From Rhodothermales bacterium (GTDB taxonomy: Bacteria > Bacteroidota > Rhodothermia > Rhodothermales > JABDKH01), in contig JABDKO010000313.1 in NCBI GenBank assembly GCA_013002165.1, positions 1 through 47,285 of the forward strand: a stretch of DNA of 47,285 bases, written 5' to 3'. Below the pieces are notes generated by a model, which had not been told where the DNA came from, ran no database searches, and was given only the letters and a program-made list of their open reading frames with translations. This document shows, in pieces, positions 8,050 to 16,316 of this stretch. Positions within the stretch are counted from its first letter, which is position 1. Every line of letters begins with the position of its first letter. A program made the position numbers and the translations under genes.

Positions 8050-9498
8050 TTATCGAATGACCTCTAATTCGGCGTTTCGATAGCGAAGATAGTACATCGC
8101 CTCATTGACATGCCCACCGGCAAAATTGATGCGAACGCCGAGGCCCTGGTAAAATCCGGATCGATCGAGAGCCTTTCGAACGTCCCGTTCGCCGAGAAGC
8201 TGTTGCAAAACGAACCTTGTCACATCATACCCGACGTACGTAAGTGTGGTTGGCTCTCCTTGCTCAAGACCGGCGTACCTCAGCTTGAACAATTCCAGAG
8301 CGGCATTCTCAGGATCGAGGAGAAAATCGGTTGTGTACACGGTGTGGTACGTGCTCGGCTGGGACTTTGAAGGAAGATCGTGAAACTCCTTGTTACCGAG
8401 AATCCGGACCGGCACGCCCATTCGATCAAATGAATCCAGGGCACCTTTAACCAGAGTGGGTGCATTCCCGCCAGCAATAGGCATATAGATCGCATCGATG
8501 TTGAGTAGTGAGTCAGGAATCAACCGGTCCTGCAGACGAAACCACGAATTTGATCCTGGAAGTAAATCGACGAAATCAATTTCTCCACCGAGCACACGAA
8601 TCTCGTCCTGGAATCCCTCGGCCATCCTTTCGCTAACTGCATTGTCAAACTCTGCAATGACTCCAAAGCGTTCATGCCGCAAGCCTGTTACGGCCATCCG
8701 TGCCATCAGACGACCTCGCATTTCTAATGTCGGATTCGCTTGATAGACGTAGTCCCTGTCTTCGGAGACTTCCTCATCCGTCGCCAACGGCGCAATCATA
8801 ACGATTCGTTCCTGTTCGGCAACGGCTGCAGCGGTGAGTGCCTCCTGAGAATAAAGAGGACCAATAAAAAGATGCACATCTTCGTCAACAAGCTCGCGAA
8901 CAGAGCGTGTCGTTTGGGTCGAGTCGCCGCTGCTCTCGCGGAAAACCATCCGGACCTTAAGATCTCCCGCGCCTGGTGACGAATTGAAGTCATTCACAGC
9001 CAGATGGATGCCGTCAAAAATGGATTGTGTCAGTGACCGCGCATCTCCATCCATAGGAAGCAGAATTCCCAGATTGATCGACTCACGATCTGATCCCGCC
9101 ATTTGCATTTCGCGAGCGTACGTTACAAGCGCCAGGGCCTCTGATGCGTAGCGGCTTGCAGGATAGGTTTGTATCAGGTCGTCGAGAATATCGGCGGCGT
9201 CATCGTAGTCTCCAGCCAGGTACAGTGCCTTCCCGGCCATTATCCAGGCGGCCGTTGTCTTGTCGTGAAGAGGATATGAGTTGAGGGCAATCTGAAAACG
9301 TCTACTTGCCATTCCATAATCGCCGTCCTCGTATGCATCCAATCCCTGTTGGAATATTGATGCAGCTTCCGGATTGCTGGAGATACCCTGACCGTGCGCC
9401 ACCAGCGGCAGACAAATACAAATACTGACGGTAACAGCGAGAGTCAGCAAGCTGTGAATTGCTCGTGACACAGTGCTACCAGTTATATCAAGTTTCAT
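8050..9498 (-). CDS. Exported TPR plus periplasmic-binding-protein fusion (LpoA/LivK-like)
   Basis: The N-terminus has a signal sequence (hydrophobic LLTLAVTVSICICLPLVAHG, cleavage probably after AHG). Residues ~45-130 are TPR-like repeats (FQQGLDAYEDGDYGMASRRF, AGKALYLAGDYDDAADIL). From about residue 140 there is a type-1 periplasmic binding protein fold (INLGILLPMDGDA, FDGIHLAVNDFN, LFIGPLYSQEALTAAAVAEQ, RFGVIAEFDNA). This order resembles LpoA, the outer-membrane activator of penicillin-binding protein 1A, but no lipobox is present, so an exported ligand binder is equally possible. A TTG upstream was rejected for the ATG at 9498, 24 bases after guaA. bamD follows. Confidence 0.8.
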   Translation of the reverse strand: MKLDITGSTVSRAIHSLLTLAVTVSICICLPLVAHGQGISSNPEAASIFQQGLDAYEDGDYGMASRRFQIALNSYPLHDKTTAAWIMAGKALYLAGDYDDAADILDDLIQTYPASRYASEALALVTYAREMQMAGSDRESINLGILLPMDGDARSLTQSIFDGIHLAVNDFNSSPGAGDLKVRMVFRESSGDSTQTTRSVRELVDEDVHLFIGPLYSQEALTAAAVAEQERIVMIAPLATDEEVSEDRDYVYQANPTLEMRGRLMARMAVTGLRHERFGVIAEFDNAVSERMAEGFQDEIRVLGGEIDFVDLLPGSNSWFRLQDRLIPDSLLNIDAIYMPIAGGNAPTLVKGALDSFDRMGVPVRILGNKEFHDLPSKSQPSTYHTVYTTDFLLDPENAALELFKLRYAGLEQGEPTTLTYVGYDVTRFVLQQLLGERDVRKALDRSGFYQGLGVRINFAGGHVNEAMYYLRYRNAELEVIR

Positions 9499-9522
9499 TT
9501 CGGCGAAGATCGATTGCAACCA

Positions 9523-11091
9523 CTACTCCCATTCTATGGTCGCTGGTGGTTTGGAACTAATATCGTAAACGGCCCGATTTATTCCACTGATTTCATTCAC
9601 GATACGGCTCGACACCCGCGCTAGAAAATCATATGGAAGGTGTGCCCAGTCAGCGGTCATTCCATCCCTGGACGTAACGGCTCTAAGGGCACAGACATTC
9701 TCATAGGTTCGTTGGTCACCCATTACACCTACAGTCTGAACCGGAAGCAAGACTACAAACGCTTGCCATACTTCATCATACAGGCCGGAGAGTTTTAACT
9801 CGTCGATGAATATAGAATCAGCCTCCTGGAGAATTGTGAGCCGCTCCGGCGTTACTTCACCCAGTATCCGAATTGCCAGGCCGGGACCCGGAAACGGATG
9901 GCGGTCGACGATTTCGTCAGGGACCTTCAACAGCCGGCCAATATCTCGCACCTCATCCTTGAACAGCTCCCGGAACGGTTCTATTATTTCGAACGAAAGA
10001 TCCTCCGGTAAACCGCCCACATTATGATGGGTTTTGATTGTCGCAGATGGACCCTTGAAGGAGACACTTTCAATAACGTCAGGGTAAAGCGTGCCCTGTG
10101 CGAGGAAACGGACATGATCGCCACGCTCGCGTTTTATTGTCTCCGTACAGTCTTCGAACACATCGACAAATGTGTTGCCGATTATCACGCGTTTCTCTTC
10201 CGGATCAATTACACCCTTGAGCCTCTCGAGGAACAGATCGGTGGCGTCACGGGCTACGAGATTAAGATGATAATGATCGCGGAACGTGGTTTGGACCTGC
10301 TCCCATTCACCCTTGCGCAACAATCCGTTATTTACGAAGATGCAAACGAGCTGGTCTCCAATTGCTTCATGAAGCAAGACGGCGGCGACAGAAGAGTCAA
10401 CACCGCCGCTTAGCCCGAGAATGACCGTCTCCTCTCCGACGAGATCGCGGATCTCTGAGATCTTCTCCTCGACAAACGATACTCGTGTCCAGTCGCCGGA
10501 TGCGCCGCAGATCCGCTTGACAAAATTCTCTAGAATCATCTCACCGTACTCGGTATGGACGACCTCTGGATGAAATTGTACCCCGTACAACGGACGCGAT
10601 CGGGACCGGACTGCTGCAACGGGTGCATTGTCGGTGTGCGCGATTATCTCGTAGTCCTCCGGGACATCAACCAGATGATCCCCGTGTGACATCCAGACGT
10701 TGGAACCGGAAACGACTCCACTTAATAAATCGCCTGAATAATCTACGGCGAGTTTCGCTCTTCCGTATTCGCGTCGATCAGCACGTGCAACTTCACCATC
10801 CTCAAAATGTGCCATTGCCTGTAGTCCGTAGCAGATACCCAGAACAGGTACGGAGGAGCCATCCGAACGTGTCAATTCAAGTAGTGCTGGATCCAGCGGA
10901 GGCGCGTCATCATCGTAAACTGATGAAGGCCCTCCTGATAACACGACTCCAATCGGTTCCATTGACTGGACATCTGCCGTTGGGATAGTGCAGGGGTGAA
11001 TTTCGGAGTAGACTCCCTGTTCGCGAATACGGCGTGCAATCAGCTGCGTATACTGGGATCCGAAGTCGAGGATAATGATCCGTTCGTGCAT
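9523..11091 (-). CDS. guaA: GMP synthase (glutamine-hydrolysing)
   Basis: The enzyme converts XMP to GMP using glutamine and ATP. The class-I glutamine amidotransferase domain comes first ([17 protein letters not shown], catalytic Cys87 in [20 protein letters not shown]). The ATP pyrophosphatase domain follows with the P-loop [14 protein letters not shown]. The C-terminal dimerisation domain ends in the canonical PPATIEWE. The open frame extends 19 codons further back into gcvH, but the family start is [11 protein letters not shown], at the ATG at 11091; this gives 522 residues, the usual size. It follows gcvH by 10 bases. Confidence 0.98.
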   Translation of the reverse strand: MHERIIILDFGSQYTQLIARRIREQGVYSEIHPCTIPTADVQSMEPIGVVLSGGPSSVYDDDAPPLDPALLELTRSDGSSVPVLGICYGLQAMAHFEDGEVARADRREYGRAKLAVDYSGDLLSGVVSGSNVWMSHGDHLVDVPEDYEIIAHTDNAPVAAVRSRSRPLYGVQFHPEVVHTEYGEMILENFVKRICGASGDWTRVSFVEEKISEIRDLVGEETVILGLSGGVDSSVAAVLLHEAIGDQLVCIFVNNGLLRKGEWEQVQTTFRDHYHLNLVARDATDLFLERLKGVIDPEEKRVIIGNTFVDVFEDCTETIKRERGDHVRFLAQGTLYPDVIESVSFKGPSATIKTHHNVGGLPEDLSFEIIEPFRELFKDEVRDIGRLLKVPDEIVDRHPFPGPGLAIRILGEVTPERLTILQEADSIFIDELKLSGLYDEVWQAFVVLLPVQTVGVMGDQRTYENVCALRAVTSRDGMTADWAHLPYDFLARVSSRIVNEISGINRAVYDISSKPPATIEWE

Positions 11092-11101
11092 GCGCTGTCT
11101 G

Positions 11102-11479
11102 TTAACCCACCATTTCCGAATAATCCTCAGCTGAAAGTAAACCCTCAACTTCAGACGGATCGGACATTTCCATCTTGATCATCCAACCCTTCCCGTACGC
11201 GTCCTCGTTAACTGCTTCAGGTGATGCGTCCAGTGCATCGTTGATCTCTGCGATGCGGCCTGAAACAGGTGCAAACAATTCGGAGACCGTTTTGACAGCC
11301 TCAACTGTTCCGAAGACCTCATCTCTGGCTACTTCCGTACCAACATCCTCGATCTCAATAAAAACGATGTCACCGAGTTCAGACTGCGCAAATTCCGTGA
11401 TACCTATCACAGCCACATTGCCTTCGATACGGATCCATTCGTGTTCCTTGGTATAGTACAGGTCGCTCGGGTAATTCAT
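11102..11479 (-). CDS. gcvH: Glycine cleavage system H protein
   Basis: This 125-residue lipoyl carrier shuttles the aminomethyl group of glycine between the P, T and L proteins. The start [13 protein letters not shown] and the lipoylation motif [18 protein letters not shown], with the modifiable Lys63, are both intact. It lies three bases after accC and ten before guaA. No gcvP or gcvT is in the window, so its placement in an acetyl-CoA carboxylase cluster is the only context; GcvH can also serve as a lipoate relay to other enzymes in some bacteria. Confidence 0.97.
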   Translation of the reverse strand: MNYPSDLYYTKEHEWIRIEGNVAVIGITEFAQSELGDIVFIEIEDVGTEVARDEVFGTVEAVKTVSELFAPVSGRIAEINDALDASPEAVNEDAYGKGWMIKMEMSDPSEVEGLLSAEDYSEMVG

Positions 11480-11482
11480 TGG

Positions 11483-12829
11483 TTAGTCTTGCTCAAGTTT
11501 GAATGTTTGCAGGAAGGTTGTATCGAAATCTCCTTCAATAAACTTTTCGTTCCGAAGCAACTGCATATGGAACGGAATAGTGGTGTGTACTCCGGTAATG
11601 ATAAACTCGTCGAGAGCACGAAGCATTTTTTTGATCGCCAGGTTCCGGTTCTTCGCCCGGACAATCAACTTTGCGATCATGGAGTCATAGTATGGGGGTA
11701 TCACGTAATTCGCGTAAACGTGCGTATCCACTCGGACTCCGTGTCCTCCCGGGGGATGAAAATTGATAATCTTCCCCGGTGACGGTGAGAAGTTTTTGAA
11801 CGGATTCTCAGCATTAATACGACACTCAATGGCATGACCCTCAATCTGAGCAGGATCGGGATTGGTTATGCCCTCGCCGAGTGCGACCAGAATCTGATAC
11901 TGGACAAGGTCACAATCGGCTACCTCCTCGGTGACCGGGTGTTCTACCTGAATACGGGTATTCATTTCCATGAAATAGAAATCCCCGTGGGCATCGACAA
12001 GAAACTCAACAGTTCCGGCACCCTCGTAGTTCACAGCTTCTGCACCGCGAACTGCTGCTTCGCCCATTCGCTTTCTGAGACCTTCGTCCACAATTGGAGA
12101 AGGAGATTCCTCAACGAGTTTCTGGTGTCTCCGTTGAATTGAACATTCACGTTCACCAAAATGCTTGACAACGCCTTTGCCATCGCCCAGGAGTTGTATT
12201 TCTACGTGCCTCGGCTTTTCGACAAACTTCTCGATATACACGCTACCATCACCGAATGCCGCGTCGGCTTCATTCGATGCAGTCCGGTACTGCTTTTCGA
12301 AGTCGTTTTCTGATTCGACGAGCCGCATGCCCCGCCCGCCGCCGCCCGCACTTGCTTTTACCATCACCGGGTACCCTATCCCCCTGGCGATCTTGATGCC
12401 TTCCTCGACAGTCTCGACGACTCCTTCGGATCCGGGTACCGTCGGTACGCCTGCAGCAGCCATTGTCTCCTTGGCGAGACTCTTGTCCCCCATCAGCCGA
12501 ATCGTCTCCGGAGACGGCCCTATAAACTTGATGCCGTGATCCGCACAAATGGCGCTGAACTCTGCATTTTCTGAAAGAAAACCGTAGCCTGGATGGACTG
12601 CGTCCGCGCCAGTAACTTCGGCTGCAGCGATAATACGATCCGTGCGCAAATAGCTTTCGCTTGATTGAGGCGGACCAATACAAACCGCTTCGTCGGCAAA
12701 GCGCACATGCAGCGAGTCGGCATCGGCGGTCGAGTATACGGCGACCGTCTTCAGTCCCATCTCGTGACAGGTGCGGATGATTCGAAGCGCTATCTCACCC
12801 CTGTTCGCAATCAGAACTTTATTAAACAC
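11483..12829 (-). CDS. accC: Acetyl-CoA carboxylase, biotin carboxylase subunit
   Basis: This ATP-grasp enzyme carboxylates biotin on AccB, the first half-reaction of malonyl-CoA synthesis. The N-terminus [18 protein letters not shown], the glycine-rich ATP loop [12 protein letters not shown], and downstream [23 protein letters not shown] and [16 protein letters not shown] are diagnostic. The 448-residue length is exact for the family. It follows accB by 56 bases in the common accB-accC order. Confidence 0.98.
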   Translation of the reverse strand: MFNKVLIANRGEIALRIIRTCHEMGLKTVAVYSTADADSLHVRFADEAVCIGPPQSSESYLRTDRIIAAAEVTGADAVHPGYGFLSENAEFSAICADHGIKFIGPSPETIRLMGDKSLAKETMAAAGVPTVPGSEGVVETVEEGIKIARGIGYPVMVKASAGGGGRGMRLVESENDFEKQYRTASNEADAAFGDGSVYIEKFVEKPRHVEIQLLGDGKGVVKHFGERECSIQRRHQKLVEESPSPIVDEGLRKRMGEAAVRGAEAVNYEGAGTVEFLVDAHGDFYFMEMNTRIQVEHPVTEEVADCDLVQYQILVALGEGITNPDPAQIEGHAIECRINAENPFKNFSPSPGKIINFHPPGGHGVRVDTHVYANYVIPPYYDSMIAKLIVRAKNRNLAIKKMLRALDEFIITGVHTTIPFHMQLLRNEKFIEGDFDTTFLQTFKLEQD

Positions 12830-12885
12830 GTGACTACCGTTTGGTGGAAGTGGAACGGAAGTAACTCCGGCCTCGGGACAGGTTA

Positions 12886-13386
12886 TCAGGCGGGATCGAC
12901 AAGAAACAAGGGCTCATCATATTGCACGGGCTGCGCATTATCGACAAGGATTTGCTTGATCACACCTGACACTTCACTCTCAATCTCGTTCATCAACTTC
13001 ATCGCTTCGATGATGCAGAGCACATCTCCTTTCTGGACGGTATCGCCGACCTTAACGAACGGAGCCGATTCCGGCGAGGATGCTGCATAGAATGTCCCCA
13101 CGATTGGTGCTTTGACTTCCACGCCGTTCACCTCGGGTGCCGGAGCTGCGGCGGCCTGGGCTGGCGCATTATCAGCCGAAGGCGCGGCCTGGGGAGCAGG
13201 CGCCTGTTGCGGTGCTGCTGCATTACCCTGCTGAGCATAGAAATGCGTGGGTTGAGGCGCCGGAGCGACAACCTGGCTGGAGACTGTCTTTACGACCATT
13301 CGAAAATCCTCATCCTCGAGTTCCACCTCAGCGACGCCACTATCGGCAACGAGTTGCAAGATTGCTTTTATCTGCTCGATATCCAT
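12886..13386 (-). CDS. accB: Acetyl-CoA carboxylase biotin carboxyl carrier protein
   Basis: This 166-residue protein has an N-terminal region starting [17 protein letters not shown], a flexible Ala/Pro/Gln-rich linker (about residues 40-88) and a C-terminal biotinyl domain with the motif [12 protein letters not shown]. Biotin attaches to Lys130. It carries CO2 between AccC and the transcarboxylase. It lies 24 bases after efp, an arrangement (efp-accB-accC) seen in many bacteria. The carboxyltransferase subunits are not in the window. Confidence 0.97.
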   Translation of the reverse strand: MDIEQIKAILQLVADSGVAEVELEDEDFRMVVKTVSSQVVAPAPQPTHFYAQQGNAAAPQQAPAPQAAPSADNAPAQAAAAPAPEVNGVEVKAPIVGTFYAASSPESAPFVKVGDTVQKGDVLCIIEAMKLMNEIESEVSGVIKQILVDNAQPVQYDEPLFLVDPA

Positions 13387-13410
13387 TTGCTTATTGATTA
13401 GCGAATGATG

Positions 13411-13977
13411 TCAGCTGGTTACCCGGGTAACGTAGCTTCCGTCTTCGGTGTTAACTTTGATAATGTCTCCTTCATTCACGAACAGAGGGACGCTGACAAT
13501 TGCGCCGGTCTCCAACGTAGCAGGCTTCGTAGCATTCGTGGCAGTGTCCCCTTTTATTCCCGGTTCCGTCTCGACAACTGCGAGCTCTACATTCGCCGGA
13601 ATCTCAATATTGATCGGCTGCTCGGTTTCAGCGTGGTACATAATGTCTACCATTCCTCCTTCCTTGATAAACGACCGGCCCGCAAGTTGATCAGCTGGTA
13701 GCGAGATTTGTTCGTACGATTCCGTGTTCATGAAATGAAGGCCGAGGTCGTCTTCATAGAGAAATTGGTGTGACCGCCGCTCTATCCGCGCCGTATCCAC
13801 CTTTTCTCCTGCCCGAAACGTATTGTCGTTTATGCGACCCGTCTTGGCATTTCTGAGTTTTGTTCGAACAAAAGCACCACCTTTCCCCGGTTTGACATGC
13901 TGAAACTCGACAATGGTCCAGAGATCATTATTCCAGATGATGGTCAAACCGTTACGAAAATCACTTGTACTCGCCAT
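13411..13977 (-). CDS. efp: Elongation factor P
   Basis: EF-P enters the ribosomal E site to relieve stalling at proline runs. The three-barrel protein starts MASTSDFRNGLTIIWNNDLW and carries the tip loop HVKPGKGGAFVRTK with Lys32 at the position modified in lysylation-type EF-Ps. The C-terminal KGDTATNATKPATLETGA and VPLFVNEGDIIKVNT segments are standard. An extension of 23 codons upstream is possible but not part of the family; the ATG at 13977 gives the usual 188 residues. No epmA or epmB homologue is in the window. Confidence 0.97.
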   Translation of the reverse strand: MASTSDFRNGLTIIWNNDLWTIVEFQHVKPGKGGAFVRTKLRNAKTGRINDNTFRAGEKVDTARIERRSHQFLYEDDLGLHFMNTESYEQISLPADQLAGRSFIKEGGMVDIMYHAETEQPINIEIPANVELAVVETEPGIKGDTATNATKPATLETGAIVSVPLFVNEGDIIKVNTEDGSYVTRVTS

Positions 13978-14075
13978 TAAAGAATGGATTCTGGATTTGG
14001 GAAACTGTAAGAAATTAATATACCTGCGACGACCCGTGTCAGTCAATTTGAACTGGTAGTGTCCGGTCGATCTTG

Positions 14076-15668
14076 CTATTTCTTAAAACGATCGATTATC
14101 GCGTTAATCTCGGCCTCAGAAAGCTTCTGAGGCGAATCGACCGGTTGTTGTGAGGCCGGCCGCCCGGCTGGTGCAGATATTGCCGTTGGGGTGCTTAATG
14201 GCTTTCGCTGCTTCGGGCGTTTGTAAGGTGGATTCCCTGCACGAGCCCGCAACCTGTTTTCGATCTCATCTATCCAGCCAGTCGATTCGTGGACAGCTTC
14301 GCGTGAACCCCTTGTTTTGCCAGTCACCGGAAAAGTCTCAAATGCCAACCGTTTGATATTCACAAGATGAAGTGGTGATATGTTATCGCTTGTTATTGAT
14401 CCACCTACTGCTCCGGGTCCAAGCGTCATCGCTGGAAAAAGTTTGTTCGTGTAACCGACTGAACCGAGGGCAGCAACGGTATTTACAACTATTCTCATTG
14501 CCGGCTTCTGCAATGCGAAGGCTTCAATAACCCGGTCGTTGTTACAATGCAGCGCCAACGTGTGACCCATCCCACCAAAATTCAAGATCTCAATGCACGT
14601 CTCGCAGCCGGCTTCCCAACCATCCCTTGTGTAGAACGTCAAAATCGGTGACAATGTCTCCATCGACAGGGGCTCCTGCCTTCCGACGTGTGTGACCTCA
14701 ACGACCAGGCCGCGGCAGGACTCTGGAACAGAAAACCCTGCCATTCGGGCAATTGTAGCCGGACTCTGACCAACCTGGTCAATGTTTAGTTTACCGTTCC
14801 TGACAACAACGTCGCGCAGTTGATCCGCCTGGCTATCATTAAGGAAGAACGCTCCTTCTTGCTTAAGCGCATCGATCAGTTTCTTTTTCACGGGCACGTC
14901 AACGACAACACTTCGCTCAGTCGAACACAGGGTACCCCAATCAAAGGACACACCGTACATGACGTCGGCCGCAGCTTTGGCAGGGTCAGCCGATCGATCC
15001 ACGTATACGGGGACGTTTCCCGAGCCCACTCCGTACGCCGGCTTACCTTTCGAATATGCGGCTCGTACCATCGGTGTCCCACCGGTCGCCAGTATTACAC
15101 CGGTTCCTGGATTCTCGAGGAGCTCGTTCGTTCCTGGAAGCGAAACAATTGTCATGCATCCAAAGAGTCCTTTGGGTGCACCGGCCGTATAGGCAGCTTC
15201 GGCGACCTCTCTGAGGGCAGCACAAGTCGATTCTACGGCTCTCGGATGAGGACTGAGAACAATACCACAACGAGCTTTCGCCGCGATTATGGCCTTGTAC
15301 ATCGCCGTCGATGTAGGATTTGTTGATGGCACAAGGCCAGCCACAACACCCATTGGTACGGCAATCTCCCATATCGTGTCGTTTTCCAGACGACGAATAA
15401 TACCGGCCGTCCGCATGCCCGACATGCGCTCATGGAGCGTTCGAGTCGCGAAAAGATTCTTCTGAATCTTACTCTCGACTCGGCCAAAGCCTGTCTCTTT
15501 ATGAGCATGTAAGGCAAGTTTCTCAGCAGCACGTTCGCCTGCGGCTGCCATTGCGGCTACCACTTTATCGACTAAAACCTGATCTGCATCCTTGAACCGT
15601 AGAAACGCTTTGTTCGATGCTTCAACAAGTTCGCGAGCTTGCTGTATTGACTGAAGATCTTTGTCCAT
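14076..15668 (-). CDS. CoA-acylating aldehyde dehydrogenase (EutE/PduP/SauS-like) with an unusual C-terminal tail
   Basis: The 530-residue protein matches the acylating aldehyde dehydrogenase branch, which oxidises an aldehyde with CoA and NAD to an acyl-CoA or runs in reverse. Visible family features are PMGVVAGLVPSTNPTSTAMYK, GTGGTPMV-type cofactor loop residues, SGNVPVYVDRSAD and the catalytic Cys248 in DWGTLCSTERSVVV. The catalytic body ends at about residue 478. A roughly 35-residue Pro/Ala/Ser/Gln-rich linker and a short helix, KLSEAEINAIIDRFKK, follow. This resembles the encapsulation peptides of bacterial microcompartment cargo, but no shell gene is in the window. Which aldehyde it uses is unknown. 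It is first in the minus run that continues to efp after 98 bases. Confidence 0.88.
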   Translation of the reverse strand: MDKDLQSIQQARELVEASNKAFLRFKDADQVLVDKVVAAMAAAGERAAEKLALHAHKETGFGRVESKIQKNLFATRTLHERMSGMRTAGIIRRLENDTIWEIAVPMGVVAGLVPSTNPTSTAMYKAIIAAKARCGIVLSPHPRAVESTCAALREVAEAAYTAGAPKGLFGCMTIVSLPGTNELLENPGTGVILATGGTPMVRAAYSKGKPAYGVGSGNVPVYVDRSADPAKAAADVMYGVSFDWGTLCSTERSVVVDVPVKKKLIDALKQEGAFFLNDSQADQLRDVVVRNGKLNIDQVGQSPATIARMAGFSVPESCRGLVVEVTHVGRQEPLSMETLSPILTFYTRDGWEAGCETCIEILNFGGMGHTLALHCNNDRVIEAFALQKPAMRIVVNTVAALGSVGYTNKLFPAMTLGPGAVGGSITSDNISPLHLVNIKRLAFETFPVTGKTRGSREAVHESTGWIDEIENRLRARAGNPPYKRPKQRKPLSTPTAISAPAGRPASQQPVDSPQKLSEAEINAIIDRFKK

Positions 15669-15725
15669 TCCGGGAATTTTTACGACCGAATCATAATATC
15701 AGGACTCATTCGTCATATTCCAACA

Positions 15726-15737
15726 GCCTGTTCAGGC
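15726..15737. promoter_or_regulatory. Palindrome between divergent genes
   Basis: GCCTG-TT-CAGGC is a perfect inverted repeat in the 208-base divergent gap between the aldehyde dehydrogenase and the small anti-sigma-like gene. It is an operator-sized site, but I recognise no specific regulator for it. I found no convincing promoter boxes in the rest of this gap. Confidence 0.25.
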
Positions 15738-15876
15738 AGCATTGTGTGGAGATGATGTTGATAAATTCTTGCACTGTGCTGCGAATTACCCTCCAAAATG
15801 CCGGTTTTTGGTCGTTTAAAAATGGTGACCTCAGAGCCGAAAACGTGTGTACTGCTCCACCAAGACCCTACCCGTC

Positions 15877-16092
15877 ATGATTAGCACGAAAGACAATTCA
15901 AATATGGACGAAATGCATCCAGTCCTCGACTGTACTCATCCGGATGTCATGGGAGCCTATTTGTCACGAGAATTGCCCGGGTCCGACAGGACCCAGATGA
16001 CGCAACGACTCGCCTCGGACCCGGAAGCCAGAGAGTTAATGCTTATGTCATTTCAAGCGTTGCAGGCAACCTCCGAGACCCGGCGCAAATAA
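15877..16092 (+). CDS. Small anti-sigma-like (zf-HC2-fold) protein lacking zinc ligands
   Basis: The 71-residue frame contains HPDVMGAYLSRELPGSDRTQ followed by RLASDPEARELM. This follows the pattern of the zinc-binding anti-sigma domain (AYLDGEL, then HLAxCPxC). At the three zinc-ligand positions the protein has Arg44, Asp48 and Ala51 instead of His, Cys and Cys, so the helical fold may be kept without metal. No membrane segment follows, and no sigma-factor gene is adjacent. The ATG at 15877 is chosen; a later ATG at 15904 is possible. It is co-directional with the KaiC-like gene 224 bases downstream. It could be a chance frame, but the pattern match and open frame support a real gene. Confidence 0.55.
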   Translation: MISTKDNSNMDEMHPVLDCTHPDVMGAYLSRELPGSDRTQMTQRLASDPEARELMLMSFQALQATSETRRK

Positions 16093-16143
16093 GCACGCCG
16101 GCGTACGCTCTGCCTGGTAAAAAATAACTCGATTCCAGAACGC

Positions 16144-16304
16144 AAATGCGATTTCGAATTGAGACGAGTCCCTGTTTGAGAGTTGAAAACGGGATTCAAG
16201 GACCACTTCAATGGTTGTTTTGGGGACTTTGATCTGGATCATGTGATCTTTTTCCCGTGGCACACCGTTTGTAATGTACTAGATAACAATTCAAATTCGC
16301 ATTT
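16144..16304. repeat. Long-range inverted repeat in the KaiC-like gene leader
   Basis: The left arm at 16144-16161 (AAATGCGATTTCGAATTG) and the right arm at 16287-16304 (CAATTCAAATTCGCATTT) pair at 16 of 18 positions. They enclose about 125 bases and end 12 bases before the ATG of the KaiC-like gene. The enclosed segment has further short ttgaa/ttcaa pairs. It could form a long RNA stem over the ribosome-binding region, be a remnant of a small mobile element, or be two regulator sites. The gap 16093-16316 otherwise shows no gene I can support. Confidence 0.45.
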
Positions 16305-16316
16305 CTTCATAGCGGC

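Noticed and set aside
16048-16263. Open frame of 71 residues on the minus strand covering the end of the small anti-sigma-like gene and part of the leader
   Set aside because: It lies opposite a better candidate and inside the inverted-repeat leader, shows no domain pattern, and its start and end make no sense with the neighbours.
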